A DNA stretch of 64,000 nucleotides from positions 806,001 through 870,000 of the forward strand of contig OZ219905.1 in assembly GCA_964291635.2 (NCBI GenBank). Direction: 5' to 3'. The translations under genes and the position numbers were made by a program. The notes below the pieces were generated by a model. That model did no database searches, was not told where the DNA came from, and was given only the letters and a program-made list of their open reading frames with translations. This document shows positions 52,789 to 61,464 of this stretch, one piece after another. The first letter of the stretch is position 1; the number at the start of each line of letters is the position of its first letter. This stretch comes from JAPPHA01 sp964291635. Lineage in GTDB: Bacteria; Pseudomonadota; Alphaproteobacteria; Rhodobacterales; Rhodobacteraceae.

Positions 52789-54852
52789 ATGAGTGGGTGC
52801 GAAAAAACCGGAACAGTCGGTTGGTTGCGCGTCTTTTGGGACGAGCCTCGCGGCTGCGCGTTCGTGGGCATTTTCCGGTCATCAGCCGACGGCAGAGCCT
52901 TGGGATTCTCTCTCACCCGGATTGAGATTCCCGGTACTTTGAGCATTCAGGAAATTGTGTCGTCGACAGCCCGCTTGATCGGATTGTGCGAGGAAACACC
53001 GGTCTGTCTGTTCGCGCTCACCGAAGAGTTGTCTCCGCAGTTTCTCGAAATCTGGGAACACAGCGTTCCAGTCTGCCTGATCGGCCATTCGGAACATGAT
53101 TGGGGTTTAGATTCATTTGGCGCCCAGTCGATCAAGGACAGTGCCGAACTGCATTGGACAAAGTGTTCTGCCAGCCATTATCGGAAACTGAGAAAAGTTG
53201 TCGGACCGGTCCTGATGCGGGACGATCGTTTCGAACCGCTGACTCTTGCCTGGCGGGGTCTGGCTCAAGTTGTCAATGACAAGCGAATCCAGGCGCTGGC
53301 GGGAATTCCCGGCATGGAAACGGTCATTTCATTGACCCCGAATCCCCCAGACGTTGTGCAGGAGACGCTTCCCAGCCTGGGGACTCTTGCCGGGCGTCGG
53401 AAAAGACCGGGGACAGATGCCGGACTTGGCTTGGCCGAAAGGGTCTGGGCAGCAATTCAGGGGTCCGACGGCGCGAACTTGCCCGAACTGGAAAAAGTGC
53501 GCCTGGACTGGCCCTGCGGACTCATGCCGTTCCAGCGCGACGGCGTTCGCGCCCTGATCGAAAAGAAACGCCTGCTGTTGTCCGACGACATGGGGCTGGG
53601 GAAGACGGTACAATCTATCGCTGCGATTCGAATACTGAAGGCACTTGGCAAAATCGAGTCTGCGCTCGTCGTGGCCCCGACGAGCATACTCGAACAGTGG
53701 CGTCGTGAACTCGACCGGTGGGCACCCGAACTGAGCGCGATCATCGTGCGGGGATCGCCAAATGACCGCAGGTGGCAATGGACGGCCAGGAAAGACGTTA
53801 CCTTGGCGAGCTACGAAATCTTGCGGCGGGACAAGAACCTCGTGGCGTCAGCTGTCGCGCAAGAAAAGGCATGGGACGTGGTTGTGCTCGATGAAGCACA
53901 ACGGATCAAGAATCGGAACAGCACGAGCGAAGCTGCAAAGGCGATCCCAAGGCGACGGTCATGGGCATTGACGGGTACGCCCATCGAGAACAAGGAAAGC
54001 GAACTGGCTTCGATCATCGAATTTGTTGACCGCATCCAAGGCATGCCGGTCAAACGTTATTCTCGGGGCGATGTTCTCCGCCGCAGGCATCGGGCATTGC
54101 AACTCCGACGGAAGAAAGGCGATGTTCTTGAGGACCTCCCGCCAAAACTCATTACAATGGTGCCGATCGAACTCGCCGGGAGTCAGTTGGAAAGTTACAA
54201 ACGGGCCGAAATTGATGGAATCTACTACCTGAAATCTCTTGGAGAAGATGTGGGCATCACGCACGTCCTCGAATTGATAACCCGCTTGAAACAGATCTGT
54301 AATGCCGACCCGCGAACTGGTGCATCGTCCAAGCTTGATGACATCGGGGAGAGGCTGCGGACATTGACGGCCCAGGGTCACAAGGCACTGATCTTCTCGC
54401 AGTACACGAGCGATACGGCCGGCGTGGCCGCCGCGGCGAACCACCTGATGGAATTCAATCCACTGACGTTGACCGGTGAAATTCCGATGGAATGCCGTGC
54501 TGACGTCATCAATCGTTTCAAGACAGATAAGTCACACAAGGCCCTTGTCATATCACTTCGTGCAGGCGGACTGGGTCTCAATCTGCAGGAGGCTTCCTAC
54601 GTATTTCATCTTGATCGCTGGTGGAATCCGGCAGTGGAACGTCAAGCGGAAGACCGAAGTCACCGGCTTGGACAAACGGTCAAGGTTAATGTGATCAAAT
54701 ACAGTTGCAAGAATACAATTGAAGAGAGCATTGACCGGATCTTGCAACGAAAACAGGACCTGTTCGACCAGCTGGTCGATGATGTTTCGATGGATCTCTC
54801 GACAAACTTGAATCGAAACGAACTTCTTGGCCTTTTCGGATTGGGTCAGTGA
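52789..54852 (+). CDS. SNF2-family helicase, last gene of candidate defence operon
   Basis: A 687-residue protein. The first 235 residues have no recognised domain. The SNF2 ATPase follows: SDDMGLGKTVQSIAAI at about residue 265, VVLDEAQRIKN (DEAQ box), LTGTPIENKESEL, then the second lobe with SLRAGGLGLNLQEASYV and DRWWNPAVERQAEDRSHRLGQ. All helicase motifs are present, so it should be an active translocase. It is a different lineage from the SNF2 protein at 477-3602. The operon ends in a hairpin 10 bp after its stop. Confidence 0.92.
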   Translation: MSGCEKTGTVGWLRVFWDEPRGCAFVGIFRSSADGRALGFSLTRIEIPGTLSIQEIVSSTARLIGLCEETPVCLFALTEELSPQFLEIWEHSVPVCLIGHSEHDWGLDSFGAQSIKDSAELHWTKCSASHYRKLRKVVGPVLMRDDRFEPLTLAWRGLAQVVNDKRIQALAGIPGMETVISLTPNPPDVVQETLPSLGTLAGRRKRPGTDAGLGLAERVWAAIQGSDGANLPELEKVRLDWPCGLMPFQRDGVRALIEKKRLLLSDDMGLGKTVQSIAAIRILKALGKIESALVVAPTSILEQWRRELDRWAPELSAIIVRGSPNDRRWQWTARKDVTLASYEILRRDKNLVASAVAQEKAWDVVVLDEAQRIKNRNSTSEAAKAIPRRRSWALTGTPIENKESELASIIEFVDRIQGMPVKRYSRGDVLRRRHRALQLRRKKGDVLEDLPPKLITMVPIELAGSQLESYKRAEIDGIYYLKSLGEDVGITHVLELITRLKQICNADPRTGASSKLDDIGERLRTLTAQGHKALIFSQYTSDTAGVAAAANHLMEFNPLTLTGEIPMECRADVINRFKTDKSHKALVISLRAGGLGLNLQEASYVFHLDRWWNPAVERQAEDRSHRLGQTVKVNVIKYSCKNTIEESIDRILQRKQDLFDQLVDDVSMDLSTNLNRNELLGLFGLGQ

Positions 54853-54862
54853 ACGGGATTGC

Positions 54863-54883
54863 GGCGGATGACTTTAATCCGCC
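54863..54883 (+). terminator. hairpin at the end of the candidate defence operon
   Basis: GGCGGAT and ATCCGCC form a perfect 7-bp stem with a 7-base loop, 10 bp after the helicase stop. Only a weak T-rich stretch follows. Confidence 0.5.
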
Positions 54884-55052
54884 TTCGTTGACCACCCCGC
54901 ATTTCCGAAGCAGGAAATGCTGATGTTCCCGGCATCCGAACAGTTTTGAGGACGGTTCGTGGAATGTTTGGGGGATTATATCGAAAAGTCACATTCCGGC
55001 TGCCAACTCGGTATAATCCCTTGACAATTCAGGCAGATAGTATCGTGAGCGC

Positions 55053-55080
55053 GTGACGGGAAACCAGCCTTTCCCGTCAC
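55053..55080 (+). other. strong hairpin upstream of tnpB
   Basis: GTGACGGGAAA at 55053-55063 and TTTCCCGTCAC at 55070-55080 make a perfect 11-bp stem with a 6-base loop, 32 bp before the tnpB start. It may be a transposition-end hairpin or a translational control structure. Confidence 0.7.
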
Positions 55081-55111
55081 CAGACGAACCTTGTGCCGAA
55101 GGCCCGACCGC

Positions 55112-56308
55112 GTGAGCGAGATCTCCACATACCGCAACATCATCTACCGGCTTCTGCCAGGCTCCAGGGCCAACGCACGGCGCCTGGCCGGACAGGCGGG
55201 CGCCTGCCGCTTCGTCTGGAACACGATACTGGGGCAGCACGATGACGCCCATGAGGAGGCGAAGGCCAACGGGGAGAAACCTCCGTCGGTTTCCTTCTTC
55301 TCGCTCGGCAAGGAGTTCACCGGTCTCCGCAACGAAATCCCGTGGCTTTGCGCGTACTCCTTCAGCATCACCCGGTACGTGCTCAAGTACCAGGCCGATG
55401 CGTGGAAGGCGTTCTTCAGGGGCAAGGCAGGACATCCACGCTTCAAGTCCCGCCACGGGTCGACGCCGTCCTTCACCATTCCCGAAGCCGTCACCATCAG
55501 GGACGACATGATCTCCATCCCGAGGATTGGGCGCATGCGCATCCGGCGGAAGGGCGGGAACCCGTATCCCGAGGGCAAGCCGGTGAAAGCCGTGATCAGG
55601 AAGATCGCCGGCAAGTGGTATGTCACCGTCTGCTATGAGGTCGAGGCGGAGGAGCGTCCCGACACCGGGGTCTCGGCGGGCGTGGACATGAACGTCCGCC
55701 AGGTGGCGGTGGTGAACACGACCGGAGAGGCGGAGATCATCCCCGCGCCCGACACGGGCCGGCTTGATGCGAAGATCGGGCGCAACCAGCGCCGGCTTGC
55801 CCGCCAGCGCAAGGGGTCACGGCGGCGCATGAGAACCAGGCTCAGGCTGCAGAGGCTCCAGCGAAAGCGGGCCAACAGGCGCAGGAACTGGCGGCACCAG
55901 GTCAGCCGCCGGATCGCGAACCGGGCGAGCACGGTGATTGTCGAGAAGCTCAACACCCGGGGCATGACCAAATCGGCCAGGGGCACGCTCGAGAACCCCG
56001 GCACGAAGGTGAAGGCCAAGTCCGGTCTCAACCGGGAGATCCTGAGCACCGGCTGGCATGGCATGAAGGAGAAGCTCGCCTACAAGTGCGCGGTGGTGGA
56101 GATCGATCCTGCCTTTACATCGCAGACCTGCTACGAGTGTGGATGGGTGGACAAGGCCTCCCGCCCGTCGCAGGCTGAATTCACGTGCGTGGCCTGCGGC
56201 CACGCGGATCATGCGGACCTGAACGCGGCCCGCAACATCATGGCGTCGCGGCCCGATGGCGTGGCGCTTCTGCACGGCGAGGGGCGTTTGCGTTGGCAAC
56301 CCCTGTGA
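55112..56308 (+). CDS. tnpB: TnpB (IS200/IS605-type RNA-guided nuclease)
   Basis: About 398 residues. The RuvC-like active site is complete: Asp in SAGVDMNVRQVAVV, Glu in VIVEKLNTRGM and the last Asp in HADLNAARNI. The zinc finger CYECG...CVACGH lies between the last two. A very basic region (RLARQRKGSRRRMRTRLRLQ) precedes the glutamate. TnpB proteins cut DNA guided by an RNA transcribed from the element's right end. The GTG at 55112 follows AAGG; an earlier in-frame start at 55091 is less likely. The reading frame is intact. Confidence 0.93.
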   Translation: MSEISTYRNIIYRLLPGSRANARRLAGQAGACRFVWNTILGQHDDAHEEAKANGEKPPSVSFFSLGKEFTGLRNEIPWLCAYSFSITRYVLKYQADAWKAFFRGKAGHPRFKSRHGSTPSFTIPEAVTIRDDMISIPRIGRMRIRRKGGNPYPEGKPVKAVIRKIAGKWYVTVCYEVEAEERPDTGVSAGVDMNVRQVAVVNTTGEAEIIPAPDTGRLDAKIGRNQRRLARQRKGSRRRMRTRLRLQRLQRKRANRRRNWRHQVSRRIANRASTVIVEKLNTRGMTKSARGTLENPGTKVKAKSGLNREILSTGWHGMKEKLAYKCAVVEIDPAFTSQTCYECGWVDKASRPSQAEFTCVACGHADHADLNAARNIMASRPDGVALLHGEGRLRWQPL

Positions 56309-56443
56309 CCCGTGAAATCGATCGAATGGTCGCTTAAATGTGACTTATCGATAAAATTCCCAATGTTTGGTGCAACTGTAGACAGTCTTGTTGAAAGTCC
56401 ATCGGTGACGGGCTAACGAAACGCCCCAACAGGGAGGCGCCTG
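56309..56443 (+). ncRNA. possible omega (guide) RNA region of the TnpB element
   Basis: TnpB elements express their guide RNA from the end of tnpB through the right end. If the right end is near 56361, the scaffold would overlap the tnpB 3' end and the guide would be the sequence just outside. This rests on family knowledge and was not folded. Confidence 0.3.
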
Positions 56444-57381
56444 ATTTGTGGAATCGCAGGCAGGATTCTTTCCGAACCGGGCAGAATTGGGAACGACCTG
56501 GTCGAATTGATGGATGCGCAGGTGCACCGGGGCGCGGATTCGACCGGATTCGCGCTCTACGGGCCGCCCCTGGAGTCTGGGTAGATCGTTCGGGCTGTCG
56601 GGTTCGACCGATCACGGCTCGGACGTGACCTCGATGACCTGATCACGATCGTGCGGGACTTCGGATCCGACATCGTCGATGACCCGACATATGACGATGC
56701 GCGCATCCGGCATGTTTCCGTCAGGTTCGTGGTCAGGGAAGTCGACGACGTCGCCTCGTGGTCGAAAACCGCAGATGAAATCTGGACCGGATCAAAGTCC
56801 AGTCGATCAGACGATCGCTCGAAATCGCCAAGGATACCGGAACCGCAGAAGATGTGGTCAGGAAACACGGTGTTCGGGAGTTTCCCTGGACCCACGGCCT
56901 GGGCCACGCACGGCTGGCAACCGAATCATCTGTCGTGCCGTCCGCCAGCCATCCTTTCTGGACGCGCCCGTTCCCCGATGTGGCCGTTATATCCATAATG
57001 GGCATGTTTCAAACTACTACCTGCTGCGAGACCAGCTGCGGCGCATTGGTTACCGGTTCATGACCGAAAACGACAGCGAACTCATTGCGGTCTGGATCTC
57101 CATCGAATGTCGAAAGGGGCGGACAAGCTGACGGCGCTCAACCAGTCAATTTCCGAAATAGACGGCGTGTTCACCTACCTGATTGTAGATATGGACAGTA
57201 TCGGATTCGCCAAGGACAATTGGGAAATCAAGCCGCCCGTCTCGATGGGCGACCGACCTGAAGTCGCGGTCGCACGAAAGAACAGGCTGTTCGGCGCATC
57301 TACGTTGAAGAAGGCGACGTCAAAAACCATGACTGGCCCGCGTTGACCAGGATCTGGCCTGTCCTGAAGGCCGCGGCATGA
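56444..57381 (+). pseudogene. glxB: GlxB-like class II glutamine amidotransferase, broken
   Basis: Homologue of GlxB/MgsA, the glutaminase subunit of glutamate-synthase-like complexes. The catalytic cysteine follows the first codon (ICGIAGRILSEPGRIGN), but the start codon is ATT instead of ATG although AGGGAGG is correctly placed. TAG occurs at 56582-56584 (after YGPPLESG). Frames then shift near 56795, 56990, 57110 and 57290; pieces such as HGLGHARLATESSV, HNGHVSNYYLLRDQL, DGVFTYLIVDMDSIGFAKDN and the end NHDWPALTRIWPVLKAA can still be read. The end overlaps glxC by ATGA. It cannot make a working protein. Confidence 0.85.
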
Positions 57382-58058
57382 CTGTCGAAGACTTCGTTGA
57401 AGTGAAGGCCGGTGACCGGCCGATTCGTGCGCGTGCGGAAGGCGGCCATCCCGTCGTGGTGACGGACACCCGTTCCCGGCACAACCTGGCGATCGGCTTC
57501 GGCGAAGGCGCCGGCGTACGCATGAGCGGAAGCGTCGGCTATTACTGCGGCGGTTTGAACTGTGGCGCAGACATTGTCATCGAACGAGATGCCGGTTTGG
57601 CGGTTGGTGAAGCGATGTCGAGCGGCAGAATTACTGTCGGAGGATACGCAGGCAAGTCGGCAGGCACATCCATGCTCGGCGGTCTTCTCCACGTCCGCGG
57701 CAGCACCGGGCCGCGCTGCGGCTTGGCCATGAAGGGCGGGACGGTCATTGTCGAGGGCCAGATCGGCTATCTGTCCGGGTTCAAGGCACACGCCGGCCGC
57801 ATCATTGCGCTGGATGGGGTGGACGACGCCTGTGCCGACTCGCTTAGGGGTGGCGAAGTCTGGCTGGCAAAACCGCCAAGATCGCTCGGCGTCGATTCCC
57901 GTCAGGTCGAGCCCACATCCGGGGAAGTCGACACCGTCGAGGGCACGCTGGCGCCTCTCGGGCTGGCAGATTCGTCGCGGGACTGGATCAAGATCGTGTC
58001 CGCGCGACGGTAGTGGCATTTCCAGAGCAGGGACGCTAGCGCATGGCTGATGATCTGA
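57378..58058 (+). pseudogene. glxC: GlxC-like glutamate synthase domain protein, truncated by TAG
   Basis: A GXGXG-domain protein like GlxC/MgsB: repeated glycine turns GYYCGGLNCGADIVIERDAG, GGYAGKSAG, GGLLHVRGSTGPRCG and VEGQIGYLSGFKAHAG. The frame stops at TAG 58011-58013, giving 211 residues, but continues WHFQSRDASAWLMI to TGA at 58056-58058, matching the family C-terminus (RxLYHFxxDNASAY). The first 211 residues could still fold. Coupled to glxB by ATGA; glxD starts within the extension. Confidence 0.8.
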
Positions 58059-59436
58059 CGCACTCCGGCCAGCCGGGGTCCCTGAATCCTACGACGAGGG
58101 CGGATCCCCCCGCTGGTCCGCAAAGGCCATCGCCGATGTCCACGCCATGGCGCAACTCGGCAGGTACCAGCTCCGTGGATTCGCCACGTTCAACCTGCGA
58201 ATGCCGACCTTCGACGACCTCGTTTTCGTTCCTGCAACGATGACGCGGCTCCCCCTCGAAGAGTACCGCTAAAACTGCGAAACCGAAGTCGTCCTTGGCG
58301 ACCGGCCCGGACTCGTATCGGAACCGATCCGGCTCGCCATTCCCATCTACGTCGTATCCAAGTCGTTCGGTGCGTTGTCCGCCAGCGCCAAGGCAGCGCT
58401 GGGTTTCGGTGCATCGAAGGTCGGAAGCATGACCCGTACCTGGAAGGCGGCATGCTCGAGGACGAGCGGGAAGCCTCCAGGACGCTCGTCTGCCAGATCA
58501 CACCGTCACGCTACATGCTCGATCTCAAGCATTTGTGCATGGCAGACAGAATCGAACTTGTGAAGGGGCAGGGCACCAAGCCGGGTACCGGAGGCGTTCT
58601 GCTGGGAATGAAGATGTCGGAGCGGGTCGCCAGAATGCGTTTCCTTCCCCTCGGAGTGGACCAGAGTCAACCGTTCGTCATCCGGATTTCCTGGGTGTGG
58701 ACGATCTCCAGGTCAAGATCGAGGGCTAAGAGATGCAACCCGCTACAGGGTTCCGATCCTTGTGAAGGTTGGCACCACCCGTCCACGATACGACGTCGCG
58801 ATTGCCGCCAAGGCCGGAGCCGACGTGATCGTCGTCGACGGGGCTGAAGGCGGAAAAGGCGCTTCTCCGGAAATCCTTCTCGATCATACCGGAATCCCGA
58901 CGATTTCCGCTATTCGGGCCGCCCGCGAGGCGCTCGACGAATGCGACATGTCGGACGAGGTCAAGCTTGTCATGGCGAGGATAATCAGGAGCGGGGTCGA
59001 CGCGGCCAAGGCCTTGGCCCTGGGCGCAGACGCCGTCATGATCGGAACGGCGGCCCTGGTGGCTCTCGGGTGCAATTCACCACGTTACGTCGACGACTAT
59101 GCCGCGCTCGGGACTTCACCGGGGCGGTGCCATCATTGTCACACGGGACTTTGTCCAGTCGGAATCACGATGCAGGACCCCGATCTCGAGACCCGGTTGA
59201 GCGTCCCCGGAGCCGCCGAGCGCGTGGCCCGCTTTCTGACAGCCATGACCATGGAAATCACCTTGCTCGCAAAATCCTGCGGAATATCCAAGGTCGAGAA
59301 CCTCGAAGTCGAGGACTTGCGGGCGCTGCCATTCGAGGCATCGGCATTCACCGGAGTGCCGCTCGCGGGAATTGACCGGCCCTTCTCCTGGCGACAGATC
59401 GGACTGGCCATCGTGATTGCGGTATCATTCACTTGA
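58043..59436 (+). pseudogene. glxD: GlxD-like FMN-binding glutamate synthase, broken
   Basis: Homologue of GlxD/MgsC, the synthase subunit carrying FMN and an iron-sulphur cluster. A frameshift near 58082, an in-frame TAA at 58270-58272, and shifts near 58440, 58678 and 58726 break it. Intact blocks include RMPTFDDLVFVPATMTRLPL, FGALSASAKAALGFGASKVG, KPGTGGVLLGMKMSERVA, VDGAEGGKGASPEILLDHTG and the Fe-S/C-terminal region GRCHHCHTGLCPVGI. The longest surviving frame (58762-59436) has the FMN-binding and cluster residues but lacks the N-terminal half. Confidence 0.9.
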
Positions 59437-59480
59437 CTTGACGATATTGTCAACGCCGGACTCGGAATGCCTTGCAGCGG

Positions 59481-60647
59481 TCACCTGCCCGAAGGCGAGT
59501 CCGCTACCGACAGTTCCGACCTTTTGCCAACCTTGAAACGATTCGGAGTGCCCCACTCCCGCATTGCCACACCGGCAGCAAACTCCCCGACAACCGGTCC
59601 GTGCTTGTACAGGTGCCCGGAGCACCCGCCGACCACGAGAACGTCACCGTGCCAGGGATGAAAATCCAGGATAAAGTGCGTGTCAGGCGTCGTCGTGATC
59701 TGGCATGCCTTCTGGTCGACGACACGTTGTCCGACCAGTCCCGGGAAACGGTGCCTGACGTACTGGCGCGTCCGGTGAAATGCCGAATCGTTGACGACAC
59801 GCTCATCATCATCGAGGTCAATCTCCGTTTCCGCCCATGCGATTGCCGCCTTGACGCCGGAGCCTTCGACCGATGGCGTTCCGTAACCGCCGTACCCGTG
59901 GTCTACCCAGCAAGGCATTCTAGAAGCATCGAACTCCGTTTCACTGTCAGGCGTCGACGTATAGACAATGTCCTGCCTGACGACCTTGACGATCGGCTTG
60001 ATCGACCGCGGGAATAACCCTCCCAGCCAAGGACCTGCAGCGACCACGACAATGTCTGCCTCGAGCGGTTTTCCGTCGAGAAACAGTTGCTCGTCAGTGT
60101 CGGTCTCGACCCGCCCCCGAACAAGTCGCCCGCCTTCTCTCTGGAACAGCCCGACCGTCTGAACGAGCCCTCTCTTGGCCATCAGGAGGCCTGACTCGGT
60201 CTCCAGGATGCCATATTCGATATCGTGGCAGCGAAACTGCGGAAAACGCTTCTCCAATTCACCGGAACAAAGCCGAAAATGAGGGACGCCCAATTTTTCG
60301 AAGGTGATCAGTGTCTCGTCTTCCCAAGCCGTGTGATTCCTTCCTGCCAGAATCAGGGCGCCGCACTGAACAAACAGCGTGCAGTTCATTTCCTCCTCGA
60401 GTTCCAGCCATCTGAGTCGGGCCTCCCGGACCCATTCAGTATACAATTCATCCCGCCCGTGAATCATGCGCAGGATTCTGGTTACGTCCGATGAAGATGC
60501 CCGCACATGCCCCGGCTCCCACCGGTCGATCAGTGTCGTCGAACAGCCCTTCCTGAGCAGCGCCAGTGCGGTCATCGCTCCGGCAATGCCGGCTCCGACA
60601 ACAATGGCTTCAGGTCTGTCGCTCGGTCCTGTCCGCTGCCGCTTCAT
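59481..60647 (-). CDS. FAD-dependent amine oxidase (monomeric sarcosine oxidase/DAO family)
   Basis: A 388-residue DAO-fold flavoenzyme. The FAD dinucleotide loop is AIVVGAGIAGAMTALALLRK near residue 20, followed by SSSDVTRILRM where the flavin is bound in sarcosine oxidase-like enzymes, a second conserved VVVAAGPWLGGL, and the C-terminal GDVLVVGGCSGHLYKHGPVV. The cysteine that covalently binds FAD in monomeric sarcosine oxidase is not evident. It probably oxidises an N-methyl or secondary amine. ATG 60647 follows GGAAAC. It is convergent with glxD and apparently intact amid decayed neighbours, which suggests retained function. Confidence 0.9.
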   Translation of the reverse strand: MKRQRTGPSDRPEAIVVGAGIAGAMTALALLRKGCSTTLIDRWEPGHVRASSSDVTRILRMIHGRDELYTEWVREARLRWLELEEEMNCTLFVQCGALILAGRNHTAWEDETLITFEKLGVPHFRLCSGELEKRFPQFRCHDIEYGILETESGLLMAKRGLVQTVGLFQREGGRLVRGRVETDTDEQLFLDGKPLEADIVVVAAGPWLGGLFPRSIKPIVKVVRQDIVYTSTPDSETEFDASRMPCWVDHGYGGYGTPSVEGSGVKAAIAWAETEIDLDDDERVVNDSAFHRTRQYVRHRFPGLVGQRVVDQKACQITTTPDTHFILDFHPWHGDVLVVGGCSGHLYKHGPVVGEFAAGVAMREWGTPNRFKVGKRSELSVADSPSGR

Positions 60648-60937
60648 TACAGTTTCCGCTTGTAATGGCACTGCCGTTCAGTATCCATTGCCTGCACTCA
60701 GGGGCATGAATGGACGCCGATGTCTCCGGTCGTCAATCGGAAAGATTCCGAAGACCGCTGCACGGCGCAAGGGTTTTCAACTACCTGACAAATGTCCGTG
60801 GTGACATCCGCGCCCATGCGCGGATGGGCCTGGTTCGATTCAACCGCCCCCGTTGTTCCGCCCCGGCGGAACGGCACTCGATACGGCGAACACTGTACCC
60901 GGCAAGGATGCAGGGAGGGACAAGGAATGATGACCGG

Positions 60938-61208
60938 ATGAGCACGACGACAACGGAACTCCCGGCAGGGATCAAGACCGTTGCCATTGGCATTGGCGAC
61001 CTGAACGGAATCATGCGCGGGAAACCCGTAACCGCCGAGAACTGGAAGCGTGCAAGGGAATCCGGCGTCGCCGCTTCGATCGCCATGATTGCCTGCGACA
61101 TGGTCAGCGACGTCTGGGAAAATCCGTATGTGAACATGGACAACCGGGTATAGCGAAATGCACCTGTTTCCGGCTTCCTCGGTTCGGGCCGTTCACTGGG
61201 AAGACGGG
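60938..61208 (+). pseudogene. glutamine-synthetase-like fragment (N-terminal)
   Basis: The first about 70 residues of a glutamine synthetase-like protein (GIKTVAIGIGDLNGIMRGK, then ENPYVNMDN), probably a gamma-glutamylamide synthetase by context. A frameshift near 61145 leads to a stop at 61153; the neighbouring frame continues GYSEMHLFPASSVRAVHWED up to about 61208, where the sequence changes to a livG fragment. The remaining ~370 codons are missing, so a large deletion removed most of the gene. Confidence 0.85.
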
Positions 61209-61446
61209 TGCGCTTTTCGACGAGGTCTTCGCCGGCCTGACTTACGGGGAAATCGCCCAGTTGACCGAACTGCTTCTCCGAAAACGGGAAAATGGCATCA
61301 GTTTCGTGATCGTCAGCCATGACCTGAAGTCGCTTCGTCCGCTCGTTGACCGCCTTGTCGTCATGTCATTCGGCGAAGTGATCGCTGAAGGGTCTTTCGA
61401 CGACGTTCTGGCGGACGAACGTGTCAGGGACGCCTATCTCGGATAG
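61205..61446 (+). pseudogene. livG: LivG-like ABC transporter ATPase fragment (C-terminal)
   Basis: About 80 residues from the end of a branched-chain amino acid-type ABC ATPase: LFDEVFAGLTYGEIAQLTEL (Walker B/D-loop region), then VIVSHDLKSLRPLVDRLVVM and GEVIAEGSFDDVLADERVRD. No Walker A and no start. It follows a GS fragment without a gap, i.e. a deletion joined the two genes. It precedes livF by 18 bp, the usual order. Confidence 0.85.
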
Positions 61447-61464
61447 CGGGGCGGTATCATCGGA

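Larger units (their letters stand above)
54971..56361 (+). mobile_element. TnpB-only element with ~25-bp terminal inverted repeats
   Basis: The stretches 54971-54996 and 56337-56361 are inverted copies (inward reading includes AAGTCACATT, followed by matching CGATA and CCC blocks; a few mismatches and a one-base gap). Between them lie a strong hairpin and one tnpB gene, with no tnpA. IS200/IS605 ends are usually subterminal hairpins, not inverted repeats, so the true boundaries and mobilising enzyme are unclear. The region after the tnpB stop is where a guide (omega) RNA would lie. Confidence 0.6.

Noticed and set aside
4118..58272. Reassignment of TAG to a sense codon
   Set aside because: hslU, the HtrA-like gene and two genes of the candidate defence operon end in TAG at the family-expected position, so TAG works as a stop.
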